From positions 1 to 31,687 of the forward strand of contig CACXGH010000241.1 of assembly GCA_902767175.1 (NCBI GenBank): a DNA stretch of 31,687 bases, written 5' to 3'. The DNA comes from an uncultured Ruminococcus sp. (GTDB lineage: Bacteria; Bacillota; Clostridia; Oscillospirales; Acutalibacteraceae). The translations under genes were made by a program, and so were the position numbers. Under the pieces are notes generated by a model that ran no database searches, was not told the origin of the DNA, and saw only the letters and a list, made by a program, of their open reading frames with translations. Positions 23,253 through 31,475 of the stretch are shown in pieces. Position 1 is the stretch's first letter; each line of letters starts with the position of its first letter.

Positions 23253-24376
23253 TCAGAATAGTTGCCGAGGAAGGAAAAATCAGTCAGCTCATCGGATAAA
23301 GCTCTCATAAGAGCGAGAGTTCTTTTTTCTTTGATATTGCCGCTGAAGTCGAGATAAAACAGGTACTCAAACGATGTTCCTGTCTTGGGGCGTGATTCTA
23401 TTTTTGTGAGATTCAGCCCGTCGGCGGCAAAGCGGCATAAAATATTGTGCAGTGAGCCTGTTCTGTGGGGAAGAGAGAAGCAAAGGCTTATTTTATCGGC
23501 TGTTTCATCAATATACAGCTCCTTGGAAATAACAATGAAGCGTGTAGTATTTGCAGGATTATTCTGAAAGCCTCTGAGCAGTATTTCAAGTCCGTATTCC
23601 TCCGCAGCCTCCTCCGAACATATAGCTGCGATGCTGCTGTCATTGCTCTGTGATACCATTTCTGCTGCGGCTGCCGTGCTTATATACTCATGCTTTTCCA
23701 TATTCCTTGAACGGATATAGTCCGAGCATTGAGCGAGAGCCTGCTGATGAGAGTAGACTGTGCGTATGCTTTCGGCAGATGTGCCTTTTACCGCAGCGAG
23801 GCAATGGTCTATCGGAATGTCTATAGCCGCAGCAATATAGAAGCGGTATTTCAGCATAAGGTCATACACATCAGTGACTGAGCCTGCAGAGCTGTTTTCT
23901 ATAGGCACTATTCCGAAATCAGCGTTTCCGTTGCGAAGGGCTGCGAATACATCATGGAACGATGAACAGAAGGTCGGTATTGTTCCGGGAAAGAGAGTTC
24001 TTTCGGCTCTGTGTGCGTATGAGCCGGGAATACCGAAGCACGCTATCATAGTTGTTTTATCGTCAAAGGGGATAGTATCCTTCGCACAGAGCACTGCACT
24101 GTTAAGTGCCTCTCCGCTGCCGAGCATATCGTGCTGTAATGCACGGCTAAGTTCCATAATATTTGCATAAAGCTGTCTTGCACTTGATCCGTATTCTCCT
24201 GCCTTTTCTGCTGCTTTATCCATTACCTGCTGCTCTCTTGCAGGGTCAAAGACAGGTATACCGTTAGCAAGCTTATATTCGGCGACTCTTTTTGAACAGT
24301 CCATTCTCTTTGTGAATGCCTCGATAAGCTGCGTGTCGGCTTCGTCTATTTCGGCTCTTATTTCTTTAAGATTCAA
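23246..24376 (-). CDS. pheA: Bifunctional chorismate mutase / prephenate dehydratase
   Basis: This 376-residue enzyme converts chorismate to prephenate and then phenylpyruvate, the committed route to phenylalanine. Residues 1-~85 are an AroQ-type chorismate mutase (LKEIRAEIDEADTQLIEAF). Residues ~110-290 are the dehydratase (CFGIPGSYAHRAERTLFPG, VPIENSSAGSVTDVYDLM, and NTTRFIVI with the catalytic TRF). Residues ~300-376 form an ACT domain with HRTGSLHNILCRF and the ESRP motif that binds phenylalanine for feedback inhibition. It starts with TTG at 24376; GGAGG is ~10 bases upstream and TTGA overlaps the aroC stop, implying coupled translation. Confidence 0.95.
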   Translation of the reverse strand: MNLKEIRAEIDEADTQLIEAFTKRMDCSKRVAEYKLANGIPVFDPAREQQVMDKAAEKAGEYGSSARQLYANIMELSRALQHDMLGSGEALNSAVLCAKDTIPFDDKTTMIACFGIPGSYAHRAERTLFPGTIPTFCSSFHDVFAALRNGNADFGIVPIENSSAGSVTDVYDLMLKYRFYIAAAIDIPIDHCLAAVKGTSAESIRTVYSHQQALAQCSDYIRSRNMEKHEYISTAAAAEMVSQSNDSSIAAICSEEAAEEYGLEILLRGFQNNPANTTRFIVISKELYIDETADKISLCFSLPHRTGSLHNILCRFAADGLNLTKIESRPKTGTSFEYLFYLDFSGNIKEKRTLALMRALSDELTDFSFLGNYSER

Positions 24377-25458
24377 AGCTTGTTTACCTCCTTCAGTATA
24401 TTTATTACGGCTATAGCTGCCGCCGATTCAATTACGGGTACAGCTCTTACAACAATACAGGGGTCATGCCTGCCGTGTATCTCCAGAACGGTGTCCTTTT
24501 TCTCATTTATATCCACCGTGTTCTGCTGTCTTGAAATAGACGGAGTGGGTTTTATTGCTGTCCGGAATATAATAGGCATTCCTGTGCTTATTCCTCCGAG
24601 TATGCCTCCGTGATTGTTGGTTCTTGTCTTAACCGTATCGCCGTCATAGTAGAACTCGTCATTATTCTGACTGCCCCTGAGTCGGGAGCCTTCAAACCCG
24701 GAGCCGAATTCTATTCCCTTTACGGCAGGAATTCCAAAGACGATAGATGAAATGACATTCTCAATTCCGTCAAACATAGGGGATCCTGCACCGGCAGGCA
24801 TACCTGTTACAGCACATTCCACCGTTCCGCCTATACTGTCCTGAGACATTCTGCATTCCTCTATCAACGCTCTCATCGGTTCTTCCATTTTTGTGTCAAT
24901 AAGCCCGAAAACAGCCTTTGACAGCCTGTCAGTCAGTTCGGTCGGAATATCTGTTCCGTCAAAGCGTTTATCTTCAATATCTCCTATTGAGGAGATATGA
25001 GCCGCTATGTTTATTCCTCTGCGGCTGAGTATCTGCCTGCATACGGCTCCTGCAAATACTATAGGAGCTGTAAGTCTGCCGGAGAAATGTCCTCCTCCTC
25101 GGATATCGTTAAAGCCGCTGTAGCGTATATATCCGGTCAGATCAGCATGAGCGGGCCGGGGACAGGTGAGGATATTGCCGTAATCCTGAGAACGGGTGTT
25201 TGTGTTTCTGATGACTGCACAAAGCGGAGCACCCGTTGTCGTTCCGTTCAGCATACCTGAGAGTATTTCGGGAAAATCTCCCTCAAGTCTCGGAGTTGCG
25301 GCTTTATCTTTTCCCGGAGCACGCCTTCCCATCTGCAGGAGAAGCTCCTCATTGTCTATTTTTTCTCCGGAGGGCAGACCGTCTATTACAACGCCTATGC
25401 CTGTTCCGTGGCTTTCTCCGAATACGGAGATCTTTATTCCGTTACCCCATGATGACAT
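24373..25458 (-). CDS. aroC: Chorismate synthase
   Basis: This 361-residue enzyme makes chorismate from 5-enolpyruvylshikimate-3-phosphate using reduced FMN. Motifs in order are VFGESHGTGIGVVIDGLPSG, MGRRAPGKDKAATPRLEGD, RPAHADLTGYIRYSGFNDIR followed by GGGHFSGRLTAPI, and FEGSRLRGSQNNDEF. The SGRLTAP version of the central signature is the one common in Clostridia. The ATG at 25458 is chosen over an upstream in-frame start at 25491 because GGAGG lies 8 bases before it and the protein then begins MSSWGN as in homologues. It overlaps the end of aroA by 17 bases and pheA by 4. Confidence 0.96.
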   Translation of the reverse strand: MSSWGNGIKISVFGESHGTGIGVVIDGLPSGEKIDNEELLLQMGRRAPGKDKAATPRLEGDFPEILSGMLNGTTTGAPLCAVIRNTNTRSQDYGNILTCPRPAHADLTGYIRYSGFNDIRGGGHFSGRLTAPIVFAGAVCRQILSRRGINIAAHISSIGDIEDKRFDGTDIPTELTDRLSKAVFGLIDTKMEEPMRALIEECRMSQDSIGGTVECAVTGMPAGAGSPMFDGIENVISSIVFGIPAVKGIEFGSGFEGSRLRGSQNNDEFYYDGDTVKTRTNNHGGILGGISTGMPIIFRTAIKPTPSISRQQNTVDINEKKDTVLEIHGRHDPCIVVRAVPVIESAAAIAVINILKEVNKL

Positions 25459-26713
25459 CTGTTTTGCCTCCAAGCGTCTTAATATCCTCAAAAAACGAAG
25501 GATATGATTTATTTATACTTTCCATATCGGATATGATAATGTCACCGCTGCACCTTACAGACGCAACTGCTAACGACATTACTATCCTGTGGTCATTATA
25601 TCCTTCAACCTTTGCACCATGCAGAGACCCTACACCGTTTATTATCAGTCCGTCCTCTGTTTCGGTTATATCTGCCCCAAGTCTGGAAAGTCCGTCTGTC
25701 ATTGCGACGAGACGGTCACATTCTTTTATCCGCAGTCTTGACGCTCCCTTTATTACGGTCGTACCTTTGCAAAGTGCCGCTGTAACGCTGAGTGCAGGCA
25801 CCATGTCGGGAATGTTCTCTGCGTTTATCTCAATACCGTGCAAGTCCTTGCACTTTACAGTGATTCTTCCGTTTGTATCTGTTGTTACCTCAGCTCCGAA
25901 ACGGGAGTATATCTCCATACATTCCTTATCTCCCTGTGTTGAGCAGGGGTTGAGGTTATCAATGGTTATTTCCCCTCCAAGCGCCGCTGCTGTCATGAAA
26001 AATGCCGCCTGAGACCAATCACCTTCTACTGTAAAGCTGTGCGGCTTGTATTTCTGACCGCCTTTTATAAACCAGCCGTTTTCCGTTTTTTGGATTTCAA
26101 CACCAAAGGCTTTCATTGTATCGGCCGTCATATCAATATAACCTACAGACTGTGCAGGTGAGGTGAGTCGTATTTCGCTGTCACCCTCTAAAAGCGGAAG
26201 GGCAAGAAGAAGTCCTGTAATAAACTGAGAGCTTATATCTCCGGGTATGTAAAAAACACCGCTTGTCAGCTGTCCTCTTATTGTAAGCGGCAGCCCCTGA
26301 GAGGTAATACATTCCGTTCCATGCTCCGGCAGACAATCGGTATATACTCCGATAGGTCGCTGCGGCAGTCTGCCGTGACCTGTAAAGCAGGTCTGCCTGC
26401 CGCCTGCTGCGGCAACAGGAATGAGAAATCTGAGGGTAGAGCCGCTTTCACCGCAGTCGAGAGAGGCACTTTCGTAATTAAAAATATCTGAACCGTCAAC
26501 GGTCAGAGTGTTGCCATCAATACTGATACTTGCACCTAATTGTTTCATGCAGCTGATCGTAGCAGAAATATCATTTGACAAGTCAACAGGTCTGATTATG
26601 CTTTTTCCTTTTGCAAGGGCAGCACAAATAATTGCACGATGAGCTGCGCTTTTTGAAGGAGGTACGGAAACCGTACCCGAAAGCCGGCATGGAGATACTT
26701 TAACGCTATTCAA
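25442..26713 (-). CDS. aroA: 3-phosphoshikimate 1-carboxyvinyltransferase (EPSP synthase)
   Basis: This 423-residue enzyme joins phosphoenolpyruvate and shikimate-3-phosphate, the sixth step of the shikimate pathway. Motifs include VPPSKSAAHRAIICAALAKG at the N-terminus, LDCGESGSTLRFLIPVAAA for PEP binding, GHGRLPQRPIG and the C-terminal RLRIKECDRLVAM. Both inverse alpha/beta domains are complete. It begins with TTG at 26713, with GGAAG 7 bases upstream. It is the first gene of aroA-aroC-pheA, so one transcript carries three steps ending in phenylpyruvate. Confidence 0.95.
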   Translation of the reverse strand: MNSVKVSPCRLSGTVSVPPSKSAAHRAIICAALAKGKSIIRPVDLSNDISATISCMKQLGASISIDGNTLTVDGSDIFNYESASLDCGESGSTLRFLIPVAAAGGRQTCFTGHGRLPQRPIGVYTDCLPEHGTECITSQGLPLTIRGQLTSGVFYIPGDISSQFITGLLLALPLLEGDSEIRLTSPAQSVGYIDMTADTMKAFGVEIQKTENGWFIKGGQKYKPHSFTVEGDWSQAAFFMTAAALGGEITIDNLNPCSTQGDKECMEIYSRFGAEVTTDTNGRITVKCKDLHGIEINAENIPDMVPALSVTAALCKGTTVIKGASRLRIKECDRLVAMTDGLSRLGADITETEDGLIINGVGSLHGAKVEGYNDHRIVMSLAVASVRCSGDIIISDMESINKSYPSFFEDIKTLGGKTDVIMG

Positions 26714-26768
26714 ACAACAACACTTCCAATGCAGAAATAAGATAATTATAAGTCATAGAATATCTGAT

Positions 26769-26784
26769 GCGCTTTAAAAAGCGC
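26769..26784 (-). other. Leader hairpin of the aro/phe operon
   Basis: GCGCTTT-AA-AAAGCGC is a perfect inverted repeat lying ~10 bases after the predicted start of transcription. No T-run follows, so it is not a terminator. It could protect the 5' end of the mRNA or be a protein site. Confidence 0.5.
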
Positions 26785-26800
26785 TGTGCTATACACTGAC

Positions 26801-26829
26801 AGTATACCATAAAAAAGCACAAAAGTAAA
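26801..26829 (-). promoter_or_regulatory. Promoter of aroA-aroC-pheA
   Basis: On the minus strand, -35 TTTACT (26824-26829), 17 bases and -10 TATACT (26801-26806, preceded by TGG) lie between the upstream terminator and aroA. The leader would be about 80 bases. I see no T-box in it, although one for Phe lies at the left edge of the window. Confidence 0.65.
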
Positions 26830-26853
26830 ACATTATATCTTACAGAAAGAACA

Positions 26854-26896
26854 AAAATTCCGCAGAAAAACATAAAAATGCTTTTCTGCGGAAAGT
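26854..26896 (-). terminator. Intrinsic terminator of the DUF3592 operon
   Basis: TCCGCAGAAAA (26859-26869) and TTTTCTGCGGA (26882-26892) form an 11-bp stem. On the minus strand it is followed by AATTTTTG. It starts 4 bases past the stop at 26896, so it closes the three-gene operon. Confidence 0.85.
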
Positions 26897-27570
26897 CATT
26901 CGTTTTCATCAGAATTGTTATTTGCATTTTGCGAAAGCTTATACCTGATAAAATCTATTATTGATATAATTCCTGTCAGCACTGCAGTAACGCCCAAGAA
27001 AAATATTATTATTCCGAGTACGGAATGTTCCATTATCCAATACATTATACCCGTTACGGTCAGCGGCAAACCGGATGCTAAGGGAATAAAGCCGGAGGAA
27101 AGCTTGAATTTTTCCTGTCCGCTGATATCCATGTCGGTCTCATTTTTCTTTTTCAGCATTCTGAACTGCAGCAGCTTATATATGGCTACAAGCAGGAAAG
27201 AAGCAGAGAACAGAATATAGAAGATACCTCTGTACTGCATGGTTCTTGTCCATATATGTTTGTGGTCGTCTTTATTGCAGCATATTTCAACGGTATCACC
27301 GACTCTCCATGAGCCTTCATACTGCCCGAGAGGAATATCTGTATATGTTGTTCCGTTTACCTCATAGCTTACAAGAGTATATGTTGTCTGCATAGATGAA
27401 TCAGGGTCGTTCTTAAAGGCGGTTATAGTAGCTGTGCATTCAATAGCATCACCCGGCAGGTTGTTTGTCCTTACCTGCAGGTAAATGCCAAAGGCAAGAC
27501 AGGCTATGCCTACTATGAGAAGTACGACACTGCTCCGTGTGCCTATTCTGTCGATTGACAGCTTTTTCAT
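26896..27570 (-). CDS. DUF3592-type membrane protein
   Basis: This 224-residue protein has one N-terminal span (VVLLIVGIACLAFGIYLQV), an extracellular DUF3592-like beta domain at ~40-110 (CTATITAFKNDPDSSMQTTY, VSYEVNGTTYTDIPLGQY, WRVGDTVEICCNKDDHKHI), then three more hydrophobic segments and a basic/Asn-rich end. DUF3592 has no established biochemical role. The same module appears in the two genes upstream, so the three products probably work together at the envelope. GGAGGG precedes ATG 27570, and the gap to the lipoprotein gene is 15 bases. Confidence 0.82.
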   Translation of the reverse strand: MKKLSIDRIGTRSSVVLLIVGIACLAFGIYLQVRTNNLPGDAIECTATITAFKNDPDSSMQTTYTLVSYEVNGTTYTDIPLGQYEGSWRVGDTVEICCNKDDHKHIWTRTMQYRGIFYILFSASFLLVAIYKLLQFRMLKKKNETDMDISGQEKFKLSSGFIPLASGLPLTVTGIMYWIMEHSVLGIIIFFLGVTAVLTGIISIIDFIRYKLSQNANNNSDENE

Positions 27571-27585
27571 AAAGGCTTCCCTCCT

Positions 27586-29208
27586 CTACTGCGGTACGGT
27601 ATGTATTATTGCTGTAAGACCTACATTATTGCAGAAGAATTCATGACTGCAGCTATATCCCTTTTCTTCAAGGAATTCATTCAGCCATTCTTCCCAATTT
27701 GTAATAAAGCTATTATATGCTTCCTCATTTTCAAACCGTAAAGACAGGGTATTTGAAACACCGTCTGAATATTTTTTTTCGAGTATTTCCCTGCAGACTG
27801 TCTCAGTGTCCTGTTCTGCCGGTATAAAAAGACCGTTCATAATATGATAGTTGAGCTTTTCGGAGCTGCATTCAGGCACACCAAGGTCTAAAAAAACATC
27901 ATATACAGTTCTTGTTTTATATATCACGCTGTCACATTCATTGAAAAAACTGTACAGCGGAAGAACAAACTGTGACGGATAGCTTTTCAGATTGTCTGCA
28001 GCAAGGTCTACATGATAATATTCACCGTCAAGCTTGATTATGTTCCATGAATGGCTTGAATACATTGCATTATTATCCCACAGCGGCTGACCTGCCAATG
28101 TAATGCATTCTATTCCAAGCTCATTCATGCACCATGCGAAGGACTTGCTGATACCCTCACATCTGCCTTCATGCTCTATCAGTACTCCGTAAACCGATCC
28201 TGCCATTTTAGTCTGCTCGTTGAAAACCGTCTCAGTAAACAGCTTATCAAATACATATTTTTCCTTCTCGAGATCACTCAGACCAATGACTTCGCTTTTC
28301 AGCTCCGTTATATATTCTTCTATTTTATTAAAGCATTCCTTATATTCGGAGTTGTCCATATTATAATAAAGTCCTACTCCGCTTATATTGCCTTCACTGT
28401 CATATTCAGGCATATAGTCACCCGTTACATGGATAAGTTCCGGGCAGTCATAATTCAGCAGCCACATAAGCCTTTCAAGCTCAAAAGATGGGATAGGCTT
28501 TGTAAACTCCGCTTTTTTTTCAAATGCCGCTGCAGCAGTGTATAATTCCGCAAAGTCATCCTTTTCCTGATCTGTCAGCCTCGGATAGAAAAATTTATAT
28601 TCGGTTTTCATTATGTTTTTCTTCTTATCCGTCTGGTTGCTGCTTTCATCATTATGAGAGCTTTCTTCAGAGGATTCCGGTGCGGACGGCTCACCTGCGG
28701 AGTTGTCTGACGAGCTTTCAGCCGGACCCGGTTCTGACTCCTCAGTCTGCATAGAAGTTGTCAGAATTTTTGTATAATCATTCCGGCTGCAGGTTATCAT
28801 TATGGTGTCTCCGCCTCTGTAGATGCTGCTGAAATATCCTTGTATAGAACTGCTGTACTCTTCGCCGTCGATCCGGTAACTGACTGATACCGTACGCAGT
28901 CCTGTTGTACTGTTAATATCAATAGCGGTTATTGTGGCCATGCAGTCTATTGAAGAAGGCTCAGCATCAGAAGAAGAAGAATCCTGTATAGAGGTTTCAT
29001 GCGAAGAAGCTTCGTCTTCTGATGACTGCTCATTACTTTCGGCACGGCTGACCGATGTTGTCTCTGATACGGGAGCGCTTGTTATGTCCGGGCTTTGTGA
29101 GACATCAAATATTTTGCTGCTGTTTGTTTTGCCTGTGCATCCGCCTGCTATTAAAGAAACCGCAAGAACGGACACGAGAAATAATGCGGTTTTATTGATT
29201 TTTTTCAT
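27586..29208 (-). CDS. Lipoprotein with DUF3592-like and transglutaminase-like domains
   Basis: This 540-residue protein starts with a lipoprotein signal (ALFLVSVLAVSLIAGGC, acylated Cys at 24) and a Ser/Glu-rich linker. A DUF3592-like module follows at about 75-140 (CMATITAIDINSTTGLRTVS, YRGGDTIMITCSRNDYTKI), then a second Ser/Glu linker. The C-terminal half is transglutaminase-like: Cys in GRCEGISKSFAWCMNELG near 349, His in YSSHSWNIIKLDGEYYHV near 385 and Asp in VDLAAD near 400 make a plausible triad. It may cross-link or cleave envelope proteins or wall peptides (inference). I chose ATG 29208 because it gives the lipoprotein signal; the same frame stays open through the repeat tract upstream, but that sequence is a shifted reading of the neighbouring gene. 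Confidence 0.85.
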   Translation of the reverse strand: MKKINKTALFLVSVLAVSLIAGGCTGKTNSSKIFDVSQSPDITSAPVSETTSVSRAESNEQSSEDEASSHETSIQDSSSSDAEPSSIDCMATITAIDINSTTGLRTVSVSYRIDGEEYSSSIQGYFSSIYRGGDTIMITCSRNDYTKILTTSMQTEESEPGPAESSSDNSAGEPSAPESSEESSHNDESSNQTDKKKNIMKTEYKFFYPRLTDQEKDDFAELYTAAAAFEKKAEFTKPIPSFELERLMWLLNYDCPELIHVTGDYMPEYDSEGNISGVGLYYNMDNSEYKECFNKIEEYITELKSEVIGLSDLEKEKYVFDKLFTETVFNEQTKMAGSVYGVLIEHEGRCEGISKSFAWCMNELGIECITLAGQPLWDNNAMYSSHSWNIIKLDGEYYHVDLAADNLKSYPSQFVLPLYSFFNECDSVIYKTRTVYDVFLDLGVPECSSEKLNYHIMNGLFIPAEQDTETVCREILEKKYSDGVSNTLSLRFENEEAYNSFITNWEEWLNEFLEEKGYSCSHEFFCNNVGLTAIIHTVPQ

Positions 29209-29227
29209 CCTTTTATCCTCAGTTAAA

Positions 29228-30391
29228 TTAGTAGCCTTTATACGGTGCATTCGGGTCGAAGGGAGCGTCCATTGAAGCATTGGGGGCACCGTAGCCTGAG
29301 TAGGGAGCATTAGGGTCAAATGGAGCGCCCATAGAAGCGTTTGGAGCACCATAACCCGAATACGGAGCGTTCGGGTCGAAGGGAGCACCCATAGAAGCGT
29401 TTGGAGCACCATAACCTGAATACGGAGCGTTCGGGTCGAAGGGGGCGTCCATAGAAGCATCAGGAGCGCCGTAGCCTGAATACGGAGCATTCGGGTCATA
29501 GGGAGTGTCCATAGAGCCGTCAGGGGCACCGTAACCTGAGTATGTCTGTTGGTTAGTATACGGAGAGCCAAAGGGCGCTGACGGTGATCTTGTATCGGTC
29601 TGAGAATTGCCGTAAGGTGAGTCTGCCGGAGCACCGGGAGATCTCATGTCTGTGTTCTCATTCACGTCAGATTCATATCCTGTAAAGGGAGCGTTGGGAT
29701 CATACTGAGGCTGTCCGGAGCCGTAGCCTGAATATGTGCTGTCGGCACTATATGAAGCATCGTTCAGTATCTGATCCTGCTGATACATAGAATTGTAATC
29801 TATACCTCTGTCAAATACATCAACACCGTCAGATGAATTGTCAAAGCCGCCGTTAACTTCATTCTGCTCCATGACTCGTCTGATATTCTCTTCCATTACT
29901 TCTTTATGAGTCTTTGCGGCAGCCGCTTTTGAGGAATAAATCATTCCGCCGATAGAGCCTATAATAAGCAGGGAATAGAGAACATAGAGGAAAACTCTCT
30001 GCTGTCCCTTGGGGTCGTTCGCAAAATAAAATGTCGAATGATCGTCCTCGCTGTATTTGACCTTTATGTATTTTCCATAGTCAAGCTCGCCTGCCTCACT
30101 TTTTAAGACCTGTCCGAACAGGGGGCAGGTATAAGTTTCATTTTCATTTATAGTTACCTGTATCTGAATGTTGGCGTACACAACCTTGGATTCACCGTTT
30201 TCTTCTATTGTATACATATCGGGTGAGTTGACAACCTTAGCCTGTGCTCTTGGCATATCATCAAGCGGCCGAGAGCTTTTTTTATCGTTTTCTATAGTGA
30301 AATGAAGTGCAAAGCAAAATACCAATATCAGTATAAAGGAAAGGACAACAAAAAAGTATTTTCTCTTGGTTAACTTTTTTATAAATTCCAA
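29228..30391 (-). CDS. Two-pass membrane protein with DUF3592-like loop and tandem-repeat tail
   Basis: This 387-residue protein has a basic N-terminus, TM1 (FFVVLSFILILVFCFALHF), an external DUF3592-like module at ~45-130 (AQAKVVNSPDMYTIEENGES, YGKYIKVKYSEDDHSTFYF) and TM2 (VFLYVLYSLLIIGSIGGMIY). A long hydrophilic tail should face the cytoplasm by the positive-inside rule. From about residue 283 the tail consists of five 20-residue repeats of the type FDPNAPYSGYGAPNASMGAP. Weaker copies precede them. The tail is rich in Gly, Tyr, Pro and Asn, hence probably disordered. It starts with TTG at 30391 with GGGGG 7 bases upstream. It is the first gene of the DUF3592 operon and its function is unknown. 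Confidence 0.8.
   Translation of the reverse strand: MEFIKKLTKRKYFFVVLSFILILVFCFALHFTIENDKKSSRPLDDMPRAQAKVVNSPDMYTIEENGESKVVYANIQIQVTINENETYTCPLFGQVLKSEAGELDYGKYIKVKYSEDDHSTFYFANDPKGQQRVFLYVLYSLLIIGSIGGMIYSSKAAAAKTHKEVMEENIRRVMEQNEVNGGFDNSSDGVDVFDRGIDYNSMYQQDQILNDASYSADSTYSGYGSGQPQYDPNAPFTGYESDVNENTDMRSPGAPADSPYGNSQTDTRSPSAPFGSPYTNQQTYSGYGAPDGSMDTPYDPNAPYSGYGAPDASMDAPFDPNAPYSGYGAPNASMGAPFDPNAPYSGYGAPNASMGAPFDPNAPYSGYGAPNASMDAPFDPNAPYKGY
29244..29543 (-). repeat. Five 60-bp coding tandem repeats
   Basis: Units at 29244-29303, 29304-29363, 29364-29423, 29424-29483 and 29484-29543 encode the 20-residue repeats of the membrane protein. The middle units are most alike and the outer ones more diverged, as expected if copy number changes by slippage in the centre. 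The 60-bp period keeps all three frames in register. Confidence 0.9.
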
Positions 30392-30432
30392 GGTAAAACC
30401 CCCAATTACGTCAATATAATATCTTACCCTAT

Positions 30433-30461
30433 ATAATAATATAATATCGGAAAAAATTCAA
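30433..30461 (-). promoter_or_regulatory. Promoter of the DUF3592 operon
   Basis: On the minus strand, -35 TTGAAT (30456-30461), 17 bases and -10 TATTAT (30433-30438) predict a start near 30426, ~35 bases before the TTG at 30391. The region is very AT-rich, so other -10 boxes overlap. Confidence 0.5.
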
Positions 30462-30598
30462 GGATAAAATACTGTCAAAATGATATCATAACAGTCATAA
30501 TGATACGGTATTGACTCCGGTAAGAAAAACGTGAGCTTTTTGCAGATGAATTGTTTTAAAAATACTTTTTTGTGAGATTACAGATGATACTAAACTCT

Positions 30599-30629
30599 AA
30601 TTAAAAGTAGACAAGGTCTACTTTTAATT
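30599..30629. repeat. Perfect 14-bp inverted repeat
   Basis: AATTAAAAGTAGAC (30599-30612) and GTCTACTTTTAATT (30616-30629) are exact reverse complements around three bases. It lies ~140 bases upstream of the DUF3592 promoter and 40 bases past the CAP-gene terminator. It has no adjacent T-run of its own. It could be an operator, a cruciform or the scar of a small element. Confidence 0.7.
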
Positions 30630-30671
30630 GCAGTATGACTTGTAATAAATATAGTATAGATTTGGTCATAG

Positions 30672-30709
30672 TAAAAAAACTCCGGACTGAAGATCAGCCC
30701 GGAGTTTTT
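30672..30709 (-). terminator. Intrinsic terminator of the CAP-protein gene
   Basis: ACTCCGG (30679-30685) and CCGGAGT (30699-30705) form a GC-rich stem. On the minus strand seven T follow, starting directly past the TGA at 30711. The plus strand also has a T-run, so it could work in both directions. Confidence 0.9.
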
Positions 30710-30710
30710 A

Positions 30711-31475
30711 TCAAATAAACAACTGTGTCCAATAGGATCCGTAACCGTCATTATATACGGCATAGCCTACACCGATTTTCTTGAAGTTTTTGTTCAGAAT
30801 ATTGCTTCTGTGTCCCGAGGAATTCATCCAACTGTCAACAACAGCCTTAGGAGTAGCATATCCGGCGGCAATATTTTCAGCTGCTGCGCCGTGAGAAATA
30901 TTATATTCCTTGAAAATGGAATCCCACTGCTTTCCGTTAGGACGGGTATGTGAGAACTTGGTATGTGTTTCAGTAGCTCTCTTGTTTGCAGCCTTACCGA
31001 GTGCGGTTGTAGTTGTCAGCTTGCTGAGTCCTCTTTTAGTTCTCTCTGCATTGACAAGTCTTATAACCTCGTTGATATATGCCTGCTTCTGAGTAATTAC
31101 GGTAACCTTGCAGGTTGCTTTTTTTCCGTTAGCGGTTTTGACCGTGATAGTTGCTGTGCCTGCTTTTACTCCCTTGACCTTTCCGGAGGAATCAACAGTA
31201 GCGATCTTTTTGTTGCTGCTTGTCCATGTGAGCTTTGAGGTGGCTTTTTTGGGAGAGAGGGTTGCCTTAAGCGTCATGGTTTTTCCGACAGTCAAAGTAG
31301 CTGAGGTCTTGTTCAGTGTAACTTTTGTGGGGTTAGTAGCAGTTTCAGATACACTGATACTTACTGTCTGCTCCTGTGTTGCTGCCGCATTGGCAGGTAT
31401 GTAAGCTGTCATAGCAATAGCATTAGCCATAGCAAGTGTCATGGCAACACAGATACCCTTCTTAAAAATGTTCAA
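30711..31475 (-). CDS. Secreted BIG2 + CAP/SCP domain protein
   Basis: This ~254-residue secreted protein has a signal peptide (FKKGICVAMTLAMANAIAMT, likely cut after ANA), a bacterial Ig-like BIG2 domain at ~50-128 (VTLNKTSATLTVGKTMTLKA, GTATITVKTANGKKATCKVT) and a C-terminal CAP domain (LVNAERTKRGLSKL, FSHTRPNGK, AAENIAAGY, VVDSWMNSSGHRSNILNK, YWTQLFI). The CAP His and Glu positions are present. Such proteins occur widely in Clostridia, with unclear activity. The start is uncertain: TTG 31475 has AAAGGA at ~10 bases, while GTG 31484 in the same frame is too close to it. It is a single-gene unit with its own terminator. Confidence 0.88.
   Translation of the reverse strand: MNIFKKGICVAMTLAMANAIAMTAYIPANAAATQEQTVSISVSETATNPTKVTLNKTSATLTVGKTMTLKATLSPKKATSKLTWTSSNKKIATVDSSGKVKGVKAGTATITVKTANGKKATCKVTVITQKQAYINEVIRLVNAERTKRGLSKLTTTTALGKAANKRATETHTKFSHTRPNGKQWDSIFKEYNISHGAAAENIAAGYATPKAVVDSWMNSSGHRSNILNKNFKKIGVGYAVYNDGYGSYWTQLFI

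Larger units (their letters stand above)
30392..30671. other. AT-rich intergenic region upstream of DUF3592 operon
   Basis: No gene is seen between the CAP-gene terminator and the DUF3592 operon. The region holds the operon promoter and the 14-bp inverted repeat listed separately. A TTGACA at 30473-30478 on the minus strand has no -10 at a usable distance. Confidence 0.55.

Noticed and set aside
25236..26012. 258-codon plus-strand open frame
   Set aside because: It is antisense to aroC and aroA, which are complete and well conserved. Its Ser/Pro-rich translation is typical of a shadow frame.
26706..26927. 73-codon minus-strand open frame
   Set aside because: It overlaps a terminator, a promoter and the aroA start, and shows no domain. 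Cys/Phe-rich translation suggests chance.
29209..29634. 142-codon N-terminal extension of the lipoprotein gene
   Set aside because: It is the repeat tract of the upstream gene read in another frame, which stays open only because the repeat period is a multiple of three. Starting at 29208 gives a proper lipoprotein signal.
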